Assembly: GCA_019352875.1 (NCBI GenBank)
Contig: JAAAFW010000006.1
Location: 513,743 to 577,742 of the forward strand
Origin: Pedobacter cryoconitis
GTDB taxonomy: Bacteria > Bacteroidota > Bacteroidia > Sphingobacteriales > Sphingobacteriaceae
Reading direction: 5' to 3'
DNA: 64,000 bases
Below the pieces are notes generated by a model that ran no database searches, was not told the origin of the DNA, and worked only from the letters and a program-made list of their open reading frames with translations. Position 1 is the stretch's first letter. Each line of letters begins with the position of its first letter. The position numbers and the translations under genes were made by a program. This document shows positions 8,733 through 18,077 of the stretch, piece after piece.

Positions 8733-9495
8733 AATAATAATAGTACTTGTGCTGTGTATTGCAGGGCTGTTGTGGTATTCGGTTTTACTATATCAGAAGT
8801 CCCGAAGCTTTAAGCCTGCGAGCCCGATTGAAATAATTGCAAAAAAACAAATACAGACAGAGGCAAAAGAAATTTCTAAAGAAGTCGGCAAAAACGGCCT
8901 TACCCATACGATTTATAAAATGGTAAAGGAAATAGATCAATCGAAAGTAGATAGGTTAAATGCAGATCTTCTTGATACACTCAAAGTTCTGGGTATTGCC
9001 AGGGAAAGATTAAAACAGATTTTGGCTGTTAACGCAAATCTTGAAATTAAGAATCAGAAACTTGAAAGAAAAGTCACTGCGCTGGCAACAACGTATACGC
9101 ATAATGATGATCACTTTAATTTATTTGTTAGTGTGCCTGTTGATAGTTCGCAGTCAGCCACATTTAATTTGAGTTATGATGCAGACTTAATTACGACGCA
9201 GTATAATAAGCGCCGATGGTGGATATTCGGCGAAAATCAAATAGATATCTATTCAAATGATCCTAGATTTACGATCAGAGGATTGAGGGCTCTTACTGTA
9301 AAACCCAGGAACTCAAGTTCGGCGGTTCAGTTACAGAGCAAGGTCGGATATAATAAGTATAACGGCTTTTTCGTGGGTCCGGCAGTTAGGGTAAAGCTCG
9401 GGAAATTTGAACTTGAGAGCGACTACAAGTATTCTTTAACTCAGAATGCGTGGGTATGGGGAGCGGGTGCGGCTTATAATCTTAATATTTTTTAG
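8716..9495 (+). CDS. Membrane-anchored phage protein with coiled coil and beta-rich C-terminus
   Basis: The 259-residue protein starts within the preceding gene (17-nt overlap). It has an N-terminal membrane anchor (IIIVLVLCIAGLLWYSVLLY) and a coiled coil at about residues 75-120 (NADLLDTLKVLGIARERLKQ). The C-terminal 100 residues are beta-rich and end in GWVWGAG-like aromatic repeats (QNAWVWGAGAAYNLNIF), like the last strands of an outer-membrane barrel. A trans-envelope, spanin-like role would fit but is an inference. It is the last gene of the prophage block. Confidence 0.5.
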   Translation: MKISTKIIIVLVLCIAGLLWYSVLLYQKSRSFKPASPIEIIAKKQIQTEAKEISKEVGKNGLTHTIYKMVKEIDQSKVDRLNADLLDTLKVLGIARERLKQILAVNANLEIKNQKLERKVTALATTYTHNDDHFNLFVSVPVDSSQSATFNLSYDADLITTQYNKRRWWIFGENQIDIYSNDPRFTIRGLRALTVKPRNSSSAVQLQSKVGYNKYNGFFVGPAVRVKLGKFELESDYKYSLTQNAWVWGAGAAYNLNIF

Positions 9496-9517
9496 AGTTG
9501 GTTGCATGAACTATCTG

Positions 9518-10708
9518 TCATCTCGTATATTTTACCAGTAAATTGATGATTTCAGATTTATCGGCCAAATACCGGTCACATAGAAAGACTCCGCCCTTGC
9601 CGGTTACAGGATTAAAGAAAAGGAAAGAACTTACTCCGGGGTCATCTCCGTCATGGCCAATAGTGCCGTTATTGTAGAGATTCCAGAAGATACCTTTATT
9701 TCTATAGGCTAAGCTAATACCCTTAGGTGGATTGTCTTTTGAGAATTGAGGCGTGAACATCGTTTGGTATGATGCTTTGCTTAGAAGACTCTCGTCTCCA
9801 TTATAACCATTGATCAAGGCTATCAAATATTTGCTTAGGTCAGTAGTATTAGTTCTGAGCCCTCCGTCAGGATAAGTGATACATTGGTAAAAAGGGAATG
9901 ATGACACAAGGTCGTAATAGTGTCTGGCGTATTTATCTACTTGTTTGTTATCTAGAAACCAACTTGAATTTCGCATCTTAAGAGGTTTTAAGATGTGTTT
10001 TTCTGTAAATTCAGCGTAGGTCATCCCCGATTTAACTTCGATCAGATAGGCAGCGAGCGCAGACGCAATATTGCTGTAATGTGATGAGCTGCCTGGTTCG
10101 CTGCTAACGAAGTTGTCAGCGCTGTAATATTTTCCCTCTGTAGATAGGTAGTCATATAAAAATGTTTTGAGCGCGGAGGGGGCAACCTTCTTGCGATAAC
10201 CCATATTCTGCAATATTTTGTACGCAGAAATGTCATAGCAGGCAAAAGCTTCATCAAATTGATAGGTGTCAGGAAAGATAGCGGGATTGTCCACGATGCT
10301 GGAGGTATGGTTAGTTAATTCCCTTATAGTAATACTGGCGGTCGGATAACCGGGGTTCGCTATTTTAAAAGGGAGTATATCGTTAATATCAGTTTCTAAA
10401 CCAAAATAGCCCATCTCAACCGCTTTCATTAGCGCGACAGCAATAAAAGTTTTACTAACAGAACCAATAATTTGAATACTTTTCGATGTATACCTGGTTT
10501 TTTTTGCCACATCAGCATAGCCAAAATTGTGTTCGTAAATAATTTGTTTTGAGTTGACCAATACCACCGACATTCCGGTCAGACTGTCTTTTTTGACTAT
10601 TTGTTCCAGTGATGTTGTGAGCGAATCGAATCCGGACTGCCCACGAGCATTTTGTGCATAGACGAAAACCAATGCGCATCCAATAATAATCTGTTTCCAT
10701 CTTTTCAT
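9518..10708 (-). CDS. Secreted serine hydrolase of the beta-lactamase (class C / PBP) fold
   Basis: A signal peptide (to about residue 23, NARG) precedes a beta-lactamase/D-Ala-D-Ala-carboxypeptidase-type domain. The motifs are present in order: SVSK with nucleophile Ser83 and Lys86, YSN with Tyr211, and HDG at 352-354. Members act on cell-wall peptides, D-amino-acid peptides or esters, and most do not confer beta-lactam resistance. At 396 residues it has the usual single-domain length. It is transcribed convergently toward the prophage end, and the AraC gene lies just upstream on the same strand. The substrate cannot be read from the sequence. Confidence 0.8.
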   Translation of the reverse strand: MKRWKQIIIGCALVFVYAQNARGQSGFDSLTTSLEQIVKKDSLTGMSVVLVNSKQIIYEHNFGYADVAKKTRYTSKSIQIIGSVSKTFIAVALMKAVEMGYFGLETDINDILPFKIANPGYPTASITIRELTNHTSSIVDNPAIFPDTYQFDEAFACYDISAYKILQNMGYRKKVAPSALKTFLYDYLSTEGKYYSADNFVSSEPGSSSHYSNIASALAAYLIEVKSGMTYAEFTEKHILKPLKMRNSSWFLDNKQVDKYARHYYDLVSSFPFYQCITYPDGGLRTNTTDLSKYLIALINGYNGDESLLSKASYQTMFTPQFSKDNPPKGISLAYRNKGIFWNLYNNGTIGHDGDDPGVSSFLFFNPVTGKGGVFLCDRYLADKSEIINLLVKYTR

Positions 10709-10753
10709 AATAATTAATCTTTTCAGGTCACAAAATTAGTTGACAGGAAGGTG

Positions 10754-11581
10754 TTATAATTGTAAAAAATCGAAATGCCCGTTAATCGGTAAAAGGTATT
10801 CATTTACATTAAACTGAGAGGGTGCTTCTGCAATAATACGCTGATATGATCTGATAAAATGAGATTGATCATAATATCCATGCTGCAGAGCAAGCGCTCC
10901 CAGCTGACGGTTATAAATCGGATTACTCAAATCATCTATTAATTTCCTGAGTTGTAAAATGGACTGAATTTCTTTTGGGGTAAGACCGATCAGCGTTTTA
11001 AACTTTTGCTCAACACGTCGTTGTGAATAGCCAGAAGCGGATGCTATATCGGCAATGTTTACCTGTGATGTGCCTTCACTCAACCTTTTATATGCCCATT
11101 GAATAAAATAGGCATCAACGTCTACATGCATGAAAGCATCCAAAACTTCATACAAAGCCAGAATTACAGATCGCTCGTCTGCTAATTCAATGTCGGTAAG
11201 CAGTTGATTTAGAAAAGGATTGATGGCGTCCAGACCCACTATATTATCAACCAGCTCATGCATGGACATATCGGTCATAATCGGTGGCAGCCAGGGTTTA
11301 ACTTGTGCCATAATTGCCTTGGAATGCGGCTTCAGCGATATACTGGTACGTTTCGTTATCTGGCCAGACAAATACACCCCGGCAGGCAGTTCAATTGCTC
11401 TACCGGCTAAATTCAACAAGACTCCGTTACCGGTTATGAAGACAATTGTACAGCATCCGTTAGGCAGCGCATAGCCGGCCGGAATAGTGAGTGGATTGCC
11501 GAGGTTATCCAATATCCAGAATTTTTGAATGTATGGCTTATAACGGTCGTCAGGCACTATTTCTTTATAAAATCCATTCAT
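10754..11581 (-). CDS. AraC-family transcriptional regulator (DUF6597-type N-domain)
   Basis: The N-terminal ~150 residues (YKPYIQKFWILDN, PNGCCTIVFITGNG) match the sensor domain common in Bacteroidota AraC regulators. The C-terminal HTH_18 region contains NIADIASASGYSQRRVEQKFKTLIG and the second helix-turn-helix ALQHGYYDQSHFIRSYQRI. It lies upstream of the serine hydrolase on the same strand (45 nt) and divergent from the proline-dehydrogenase-like gene, either of which could be its target. The ligand is unknown. Confidence 0.8.
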   Translation of the reverse strand: MNGFYKEIVPDDRYKPYIQKFWILDNLGNPLTIPAGYALPNGCCTIVFITGNGVLLNLAGRAIELPAGVYLSGQITKRTSISLKPHSKAIMAQVKPWLPPIMTDMSMHELVDNIVGLDAINPFLNQLLTDIELADERSVILALYEVLDAFMHVDVDAYFIQWAYKRLSEGTSQVNIADIASASGYSQRRVEQKFKTLIGLTPKEIQSILQLRKLIDDLSNPIYNRQLGALALQHGYYDQSHFIRSYQRIIAEAPSQFNVNEYLLPINGHFDFLQL

Positions 11582-11743
11582 CGTCTGCCTGATTTTAACT
11601 TAATCAATATTAATGAAAATATGCTGAAAAGTAGATAAACATACTGGACCGGGCTTCAAATTAACAGGAAAGTTTACCTTTAAATGAAATGAGTATCCGG
11701 GGTAAAATCTTATCATTGCTATTCACCAAAAATAAAAATCATA

Positions 11744-12679
11744 ATGGATGAACACTTATTGCAGATCGGTTCGCAGGCGTTAAGGACTGCAGCATTAAAC
11801 GAAGACTCGAAAGCCTATATAATGGCTAATCCTGCCCTGTTCCAACTTTTTAAGAAGGCAGCCAATAGATATATAGGAGGTGAGAATTTGGAGGAAACTA
11901 TTGACAAAGTGAAGGCTTTAGATAACTTGAAAGCCTCTATCGAATTTATGGGTGAAAGTACCAGAACGGAACAGGAATCAAACGATGCCACTAAGGAATT
12001 TATTCATATTTGCGAACAAATAAGGTTACAGCATTTAAATGCTACAGTATCTCTTGATTTATCTCATATAGGATTAGCAGTATCAAAAGAACTCTGCCTG
12101 GATAATTTAAATGCTATTTGCGTCGAAGCTTCTAAATCGGGTACTGAAGTTATTATAAGTGCGGAAGGAACTGAAAGGACTGACGCTATTCTTGAGACCT
12201 ATAAAAAAGCGATAAAAAAATATGATAATCTGGCTATAACCCTGCAGGCATATCTATATCGAACGAAAGATGATTTTGCAGAGATTAGAAAAGAAACAGG
12301 AAGAATCAGAATCGTGAAGGGTGCATTTGAGACAGCGAAAGGATTATCTATGCCCAGAGGTGAAAAACTTGATGACGTTTATATGGATTATATAGACCAG
12401 TTGCTTTTGCAAAACCATAAATGTTCAATTGCCACACATGACGAAAAAATACAAGCACGTGCGAAATTGCTAATTCAGAAATATAAGCCTTCAAAAGAAG
12501 TTTATGAATTTGAAAGTCTATTTGGTATCTGTAATGATCAGCTCTATCTGCTTAAAGACGAAGGCTATCAGACGAAGCTATATTTTGTTTATGGAAAAGA
12601 GTGGTATTTATATCTCTGCAACAGGATAGCAGAATATCCGATGAGCATATTTCAAGCCTTAAACGACATTGTGAAATAG
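11744..12679 (+). CDS. Proline dehydrogenase-like flavoprotein (short, divergent)
   Basis: The 311-residue protein has the PRODH barrel signatures in order: RIRIVKGAFE, CSIATHDEKIQARA, FESLFGICNDQL, and near the end YFVYGKEWYLYLCNRIAEYP. These resemble the Bacillus-type monofunctional enzyme, which oxidises proline to pyrroline-5-carboxylate with FAD. The canonical KGAY has become KGAF and the N-terminus is divergent, so a different amine substrate is possible. A second, standard proline dehydrogenase lies at 32776. It is transcribed away from the AraC gene and runs into the end of the convergent GH43 gene with a 6-nt gap. No terminator is seen. Confidence 0.65.
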   Translation: MDEHLLQIGSQALRTAALNEDSKAYIMANPALFQLFKKAANRYIGGENLEETIDKVKALDNLKASIEFMGESTRTEQESNDATKEFIHICEQIRLQHLNATVSLDLSHIGLAVSKELCLDNLNAICVEASKSGTEVIISAEGTERTDAILETYKKAIKKYDNLAITLQAYLYRTKDDFAEIRKETGRIRIVKGAFETAKGLSMPRGEKLDDVYMDYIDQLLLQNHKCSIATHDEKIQARAKLLIQKYKPSKEVYEFESLFGICNDQLYLLKDEGYQTKLYFVYGKEWYLYLCNRIAEYPMSIFQALNDIVK

Positions 12680-12685
12680 CCTGAC

Positions 12686-14608
12686 TTAATGCGTAGGTTT
12701 TACCGGTATAATATTTCCTTTTTCATCAAAATACATACGATCTATACAAACCTCACGATTGAACCCTGCGGCATCACCCATGTTTATGCCGTCAGGATAA
12801 CTAAACCTATGGTAAACCATATACCATTCGTCTTTCCCAGGAATTTGTAATATAGAATTATGGCCTGTACCATAAATACCTTGTGAAGGATCTTTTTGAA
12901 GGATCAGGTTATTTTCTGGAATCTCTATGGGGCCCGTTGCCGACTTAGAGGTTCCATAACGTACGCGGTAATTCTCACTGCGGGTATCTTCTTCCGACCA
13001 AAGGAAATAATAAGTTCCTTTACGGTAAAATACATAACATCCTTCTCTGAATGTCTGATCAGTCTGAAGAACTCTGGTCGTATTCTTTTTCAGAGAAACC
13101 ATATCCTTATTCAGTTCAGCTACGGCAAGATATCCATTTCCCCAGTATAGATAACTTTTGCCGGTTTTGGGATCGGTAAACACAGCAGGGTCAATTTCCT
13201 GTCCATCTTTGATGCCGTTGGGTTTAGAACTAATCAGTGGTTTTCCAGAATCTTTGAACGGGCCTGCGGGCTGATCTGAGACTGCAACCCCAATCTTCTG
13301 TGCAGCAGTAAAATAATAGTAGTATTGGTAACTCCCGTTGACCTTTTTTTCTGTAATGGTGGGAGCCCAGGCATTGCGGTCTGCCCAGCTAACATCTTTT
13401 TTCAAATCCAGGATTACACCTTCATCGGTCCAGGTCTTGAGATCCGGGGAAGAGAAGGTTTTAAAGTAAGTACCTCCCCAGCCATCGAAACCATCGCTAG
13501 TTGGATAGATATAATATTTATTTGTTTTGTTGGAATACAGCACATCCGGGTCAGCATAGAAACCATCAAGCACCGGATTGATTCTTAGTGACAGTTCCAT
13601 ACCTTTCGGCACGCCCCACCGACTTGTAAGGTTCTTTAATTCCTGACGGGAGACCGGAATAATCGTTCCGTGGCGCGGATGGAAATCCATCTTCACATCC
13701 TGGTCTATTACTTTGAATTTATCCAGATCATAACTTTCACAGAATTGATATTTTCCTTTGCCGTAGACATCATACATAAGTATGTATTTATCAGATTTGT
13801 TTAATTTAAACACACTGGAGCCTTCAACGGCATCTTTCGTTTGCTGCTTATATCCTTCTTGTTCAATCCATTTTCCGGAAGTCAGGGAGTCGGTAAGTGC
13901 CAGCCTTATTCCATTTCCATGTCCTTCGGTTTTATAAAACAAGTAGAATAATCCATTTTTGTTGATGATGTCACCATCGATGCAGGATTTTCCATTTTTT
14001 GGATGGAACAGTACTTTGGGTTCCGATTCGAAGTCCGTAAAATCACTGTTGACATACGCGTAGTAGATGATATCCGGACCCGATCCATGCTGCATAGACC
14101 AGTAGACCATATATTTTTTTGCTGCGGGATCGAATATCGTTTGTGGTGCCCATACACGTTTGAGGTCATCTTGCCCCTTATAACGCTGTTGTATATTGAT
14201 AACTGTATGTTTCCAGTTCACCAGGTCGTCAGATTTCATCAGGATCAGCGCACGGTTCGAATCCCATCCTTTTGAGGAGGTCATATCTGTCAGCACCATA
14301 TAGAATGACTGTCCGTTCTCTTCGCGAAGTATGTGCGGGTCGCGAACGCCACCGGTAGAGCTGATCACCTTTGAATCGACAACCGGCTCATTATTATTTA
14401 ATGCGCGGTAATTGTATCCATCGGTACTGATGGCAAAACAAACTGACTCATCTTTTACATCATTGCCTTTAAAGTAGGCGAATAAATAGCCGGCAAAATC
14501 CTTATCGGCCGGCCCTGATTTATAGACCTGACTAAATGAGGTACTAATAAAGGCAATTTTTAAAAAGACAATAAGAATCAGCCGGGGACATAGAAAATTT
14601 TTCATCAT
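12686..14608 (-). CDS. Secreted tandem GH43 glycosidase (arabinosidase/xylosidase type)
   Basis: A signal peptide (to about FSQ, residue 26) is followed by two five-bladed-propeller GH43 domains. The first (about 35-330) has RDPHIL, IDGDI and VEGSS. The second (about 345-630) has ADPDV, EIDPAVF and REGCYVFY. Each set supplies the Asp-Asp-Glu triad, so both halves may be active. GH43 enzymes remove arabinose, xylose or galactose from plant polysaccharide side chains. The gene follows the GH97 gene by 25 nt on the same strand and is probably in the same operon. The exact substrate is not resolved. Confidence 0.8.
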   Translation of the reverse strand: MMKNFLCPRLILIVFLKIAFISTSFSQVYKSGPADKDFAGYLFAYFKGNDVKDESVCFAISTDGYNYRALNNNEPVVDSKVISSTGGVRDPHILREENGQSFYMVLTDMTSSKGWDSNRALILMKSDDLVNWKHTVINIQQRYKGQDDLKRVWAPQTIFDPAAKKYMVYWSMQHGSGPDIIYYAYVNSDFTDFESEPKVLFHPKNGKSCIDGDIINKNGLFYLFYKTEGHGNGIRLALTDSLTSGKWIEQEGYKQQTKDAVEGSSVFKLNKSDKYILMYDVYGKGKYQFCESYDLDKFKVIDQDVKMDFHPRHGTIIPVSRQELKNLTSRWGVPKGMELSLRINPVLDGFYADPDVLYSNKTNKYYIYPTSDGFDGWGGTYFKTFSSPDLKTWTDEGVILDLKKDVSWADRNAWAPTITEKKVNGSYQYYYYFTAAQKIGVAVSDQPAGPFKDSGKPLISSKPNGIKDGQEIDPAVFTDPKTGKSYLYWGNGYLAVAELNKDMVSLKKNTTRVLQTDQTFREGCYVFYRKGTYYFLWSEEDTRSENYRVRYGTSKSATGPIEIPENNLILQKDPSQGIYGTGHNSILQIPGKDEWYMVYHRFSYPDGINMGDAAGFNREVCIDRMYFDEKGNIIPVKPTH

Positions 14609-14633
14609 GAAGTACTGAAGGTTTTATTTAAAT

Positions 14634-16601
14634 TTATATACCTGTTATCTGCTTTCCAGTTATAATGACGCCTCCGCCAGATAATAATTTAAGCGTTATT
14701 TGCTTATTTTTTTGGAGATTTACTTTGTTTATCTGCGGCTGTTTATCACTCCTGTCTGAGTGTAGAGTTACCTCTTTACCAGATAACATGGGCAAAGAAA
14801 CAGTTATTGTTTTTTCCTTCTCTTCCGCGTTAATGCCTGCGATATACCAGGTGTCTCCATGGCGTCTTGCCATTACACAGTATTTTCCGGGATAACCATC
14901 AATAAATACAGTTTCATCCCAGATTGTTGGAACATGCTTCATGAAATCTATCACATGAATTGGCATTTCGTTCAGATTATTTGGAGTTATACCGAAATTC
15001 TGCACCGGAGTCTGAAATAAGACAGCTGTTGCCAGCTGAAAAGTTTCAGTGGTCTTCCTGATGGTTCCACCATTATTTTCCCGGTTATGGTGTTTGTTGA
15101 GCAGGACAGGTCCAAAATCCATGGATCCCACAGCATTACGTATAAACGGATGCAGACTAGCATTAAATGCCTCGGCATCATTTGCCTGCTGAGTGAAAAT
15201 CAGATTTTCGGATGCCAGTACCGCTTCACTCCCTACAAAATTGGGATACATTCTTTCCCATCCGCGGGGTAGGGTGCAACCATGAAAAATAACAGTTAAC
15301 CCATAACTGTTTGCATCCGATAGAATGTCCTCGTACAATTTCATCGTTTCCTGCTTGTCGCCGCCGAAAAAATCCACCTTGATACCTTTGATGCCGATAC
15401 GCTGCATCCAGGCCATTTCACGCTTCCTTGCAACAGCCGTATTCATTCCGTTTTTGGGTCCTTGTGGCGCATCATTCCAAAAACCGTTTGAATTGTACCA
15501 AAGGCACACGCCAACATCCTTATCTTTGCCATACGCCACGAGTTGTTCTATTTTATCCCGGCCTATTTTCGTATCCCACCAATTGTCAACCAGTACAAAC
15601 TCATAGCCCATTTCAGCCGAGAGGTCGATAAACTTCTTTTGATCATCGAAGTTAATGCTGTCGTCCTGCCACAGTAACCAGCTCCAGGTAGATCTTCCGA
15701 AGTAGTAATCTTTAGATGCTTTATACTGAGGTTCAACCACGTCAAACGGAATAGTCGTTTCGACAATCGGCTTAAGATTATTCCCTACAGTGAGGGTTCG
15801 CCATGGTGTGGCGCCGGGTAAAGCCATAGTGGGTTTTGCACTCCCAATTCCGTTGTTTTCGCCGATTTCGGGGAAGGCTATTTTATAAATCCCGTCTTTT
15901 GTTCGTTCGCTCAATTTTGAGCCGCAGTACAATGCATTTACTCCAGTTTCGGAGAGTAAAATCCAACCTTTGTCACCAACATGGAAAAGGGCCGGGAAAG
16001 TATAACCTACGCCATATTTCGAAGGGATTCCCATTGCCTGATCTGGGGTGTATTCTTCTTCATAGCTGGGTTTTGTTTTCATCCAGCCGATCATAGGAGA
16101 GGCTTGAGGAGTTAAAAAAGTTGTAGTTGCAGCAGGGAAATTATAGCCGGTCAATTCCTCTTCAATAGTCAAATTCGACGGTTCACCTGTTTGAGGAATC
16201 TGGTAACGAAAAGCAATATCATTGTTGCTTACACGAAAAACTACCTCTATTTGGTTCTTATTTGGATTTTCAAATTTACAGATCAGTTCATTGGCCTGAT
16301 ATCTAACAGTACTTGTTTTGATTTTTGGTTCGGAATAGGTTTCGTCGATCTGTTTTGAACCGTTGTTTATCAGACGAAGGTTTGCTGACAAATCTACCTG
16401 ACTACCGCGCAGCCCCAGAGGTGACTTTTCCAACATTTCTTTTCCTTGTAAAAGCACCTGATAATACAATTTGCCTTGGTCTAAGGATAATTTGACAGTC
16501 AGATTTTTATCCGGGCTGGAAATACTGAGATCTTGAGCAGAAGATTTAGAAAAGCAGAATAACAATAAGAATCCGTAAAGAATATTCCTGATGGGGGACA
16601 T
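14634..16601 (-). CDS. GH97 retaining-type alpha-galactosidase/alpha-glycosidase, secreted
   Basis: I chose the ATG at 16601 because it begins a clean signal peptide (MSPIRNILYGFLLLFCFSKSSAQ); an in-frame ATG at 16679 would add 26 polar residues. The N-terminal beta-sandwich has the GH97 signature SSPDKNLTVKLSLDQGKLYY and SPLGLR. In the barrel, KVDFFGG supplies Asp410 and GSEAV supplies Glu459, at the positions of nucleophile and acid/base in retaining GH97 enzymes. Inverting SusB-type members have glutamates instead. Retaining members are usually alpha-galactosidases. It probably forms an operon with the downstream GH43 gene. Confidence 0.85.
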   Translation of the reverse strand: MSPIRNILYGFLLLFCFSKSSAQDLSISSPDKNLTVKLSLDQGKLYYQVLLQGKEMLEKSPLGLRGSQVDLSANLRLINNGSKQIDETYSEPKIKTSTVRYQANELICKFENPNKNQIEVVFRVSNNDIAFRYQIPQTGEPSNLTIEEELTGYNFPAATTTFLTPQASPMIGWMKTKPSYEEEYTPDQAMGIPSKYGVGYTFPALFHVGDKGWILLSETGVNALYCGSKLSERTKDGIYKIAFPEIGENNGIGSAKPTMALPGATPWRTLTVGNNLKPIVETTIPFDVVEPQYKASKDYYFGRSTWSWLLWQDDSINFDDQKKFIDLSAEMGYEFVLVDNWWDTKIGRDKIEQLVAYGKDKDVGVCLWYNSNGFWNDAPQGPKNGMNTAVARKREMAWMQRIGIKGIKVDFFGGDKQETMKLYEDILSDANSYGLTVIFHGCTLPRGWERMYPNFVGSEAVLASENLIFTQQANDAEAFNASLHPFIRNAVGSMDFGPVLLNKHHNRENNGGTIRKTTETFQLATAVLFQTPVQNFGITPNNLNEMPIHVIDFMKHVPTIWDETVFIDGYPGKYCVMARRHGDTWYIAGINAEEKEKTITVSLPMLSGKEVTLHSDRSDKQPQINKVNLQKNKQITLKLLSGGGVIITGKQITGI

Positions 16602-16720
16602 AAGCAAGATCGGCTGTTTAGATATTTGGTTCGTTTGACCGTGAAAGTAGGTATTATTTTTTAAACGTAAAAAAGACATTTAAAAATAATCTAAGTTTAG
16701 TCTCCAGATGGGGTAAGGAT

Positions 16721-16754
16721 TCAGCTTAAGATTTTGCGCGAAATCTTAAGCTGA
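16721..16754 (-). terminator. Perfect 34-nt palindrome after the antiporter gene (terminator-like)
   Basis: 14-nt arms TCAGCTTAAGATTT and AAATCTTAAGCTGA enclose the loop TGCGCG. It lies 32 nt beyond the stop of the Ca2+/H+ antiporter and upstream of the GH97 gene. No T tract follows on either strand, so it may act as an mRNA 3' stabiliser or protein-binding site and not as a classic intrinsic terminator. Confidence 0.5.
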
Positions 16755-16785
16755 GCCCGGTCTACAACAGCTTTTTCATTTGCTT

Positions 16786-17979
16786 TTAAGGATTAAAAAT
16801 CAGCATAATAAAGACTACAAATAGTACCAGATGCATGATGCCTACCATTGGCGTTGTCCTTTTGCCCAGAAAGGTCATCAGACTTAATAATAAGGTAACG
16901 ACAAAAAGGATCATTTCCGTAGCGGTAAGTCCGAATAAGACGGTTTTTCCTGTGATTAACCCCACGATAAGAACAGAAGGGACTGTTAGGCCAACTGTAG
17001 AAACAAAGGCCCCGTGGCAAAGATTGATGGCACGCTGAAACTCATTGTTAAGCGCGGCTTTAACGGCAGTCATGGATTCGGGTGTGAATACGATAATTGC
17101 AATTAAAACTCCACCAAGCAAGGGTGGTAAATTGGCAGCCTTAATTCCGTAGTCAACCACGGTAGCCATATTATGCGAAAGCAGAACTATAGGTAATATT
17201 GTTGCGATCAAAACGACAGAACGGATCAGGATCTCATTTTTATTACTTTTGGACGGTTCACCCACAGTGACTGCGCTAACCGTTAACAGATCATTATTCC
17301 GCTCCGCAAAAGGGATTTCCATCGAGCCTTTTTTGGGCTGTATATATAAATGCCGGTATCCTTTCATCTGCAATAGGAGGAAAAATCCATATAAGACAAT
17401 AATCAACGAAGAAAGAACGATTGCCTGCGTATTGCTAAATACTCCATTGCCGGCGCCTTCTATGAAATTTGGGAGCATCATTCCGATACTTCCCAGCATT
17501 ATAATCATCCCCAGGTAAGACATTGCGCCCTGAGCATTGTACTCCTGTTCTCCATATTTCAAGCCACCCAACAGGATACATAATCCGATAACAAGATTCA
17601 TAATAATCATCATTACTGAAAAAATAGAATCTTTTCCAATAGTCGGAAACTCTCCGGGGCCTAACATGACAGCCGAAATCAGAATTACTTCTATAGAAAC
17701 AATAGAAAGGGTTAATATCAATGTACCGTAAGGTTCCCCAAGTTTATGAGCCAGTTCATCGGCCTCTTTTACAACACCAAAGGCTGCGCCTACTATTGTA
17801 AGAAGAAGTATCAGGAAAGCTACCGCTGCGGTTGCAGATGACATCGATTCACCTAGTAAAGCATGTCCAAACACCATGAAAAGTCCAACGATTAACCATA
17901 TTGTAATCAGTTTAAGACGGGTTCCCACAGGAATGATTTCCGCTATTGATAGGGTGCTTTTTATATTTTTACCTGACAT
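16786..17979 (-). CDS. ChaA/CAX-type Ca2+(Na+)/H+ antiporter
   Basis: The 397-residue protein has about eleven membrane spans. Both alpha-repeat motifs of the CaCA family are visible: GEPYGTLILTLSIVSIEVILIS near residue 95 and FTPESMTAVKAALNNEF with NLCHGAFVSTVGLTVPS near residue 310. They supply the cation-binding glutamates. It exports Ca2+ or Na+/K+ in exchange for protons. Its promoter region carries an inverted repeat CTGTTTA-N9-TAAACAG (17989-18011) directly after the adjacent Crp/Fnr gene, so that regulator may control it (inference). Confidence 0.85.
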   Translation of the reverse strand: MSGKNIKSTLSIAEIIPVGTRLKLITIWLIVGLFMVFGHALLGESMSSATAAVAFLILLLTIVGAAFGVVKEADELAHKLGEPYGTLILTLSIVSIEVILISAVMLGPGEFPTIGKDSIFSVMMIIMNLVIGLCILLGGLKYGEQEYNAQGAMSYLGMIIMLGSIGMMLPNFIEGAGNGVFSNTQAIVLSSLIIVLYGFFLLLQMKGYRHLYIQPKKGSMEIPFAERNNDLLTVSAVTVGEPSKSNKNEILIRSVVLIATILPIVLLSHNMATVVDYGIKAANLPPLLGGVLIAIIVFTPESMTAVKAALNNEFQRAINLCHGAFVSTVGLTVPSVLIVGLITGKTVLFGLTATEMILFVVTLLLSLMTFLGKRTTPMVGIMHLVLFVVFIMLIFNP

Positions 17980-18077
17980 AATTTATTTCTGTTTAAACTA
18001 TTAATAAACAGCGCAAAAATATCAAGAATTAATCAAAGCAAAATTATCCTATGATAAATAGCAGTTTGTTGCGGTGA

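Larger units (their letters stand above)
1..9495 (+). mobile_element. Right end of a siphovirus-like prophage (left end outside window)
   Basis: Eight consecutive plus-strand genes read as a phage late module: tape measure C-terminus, distal tail protein, giant tail-tip protein, two small proteins, muramidase and two membrane-anchored lysis-type proteins. Tail genes overlap by 4-8 nt. After 9495 the strand flips to ordinary chromosomal genes, so the prophage or its remnant probably ends close to 9.5 kb. I could not identify an att repeat because the left boundary is not in the window. A tailocin-like element cannot be excluded, since no capsid or integrase gene is visible here. Confidence 0.8.

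Noticed and set aside
1..9495. Considered a contractile extracellular injection system instead of a phage tail
   Set aside because: No sheath, baseplate wedge or ATPase genes are visible; the order tape measure, distal tail, tail tip and endolysin fits a siphovirus tail, though the left part is missing.
9518..10708. Considered the beta-lactamase-fold protein as a resistance gene
   Set aside because: SxxK, YSN and HxG are shared by many esterases and peptidases of this fold; no feature points to beta-lactam hydrolysis.
16721..16754. Considered the perfect palindrome as a regulatory operator of the GH97 gene
   Set aside because: It is closer to the antiporter stop than to the GH97 start (about 120 nt away), so a 3'-end hairpin is the simpler reading, although no T tract is present.
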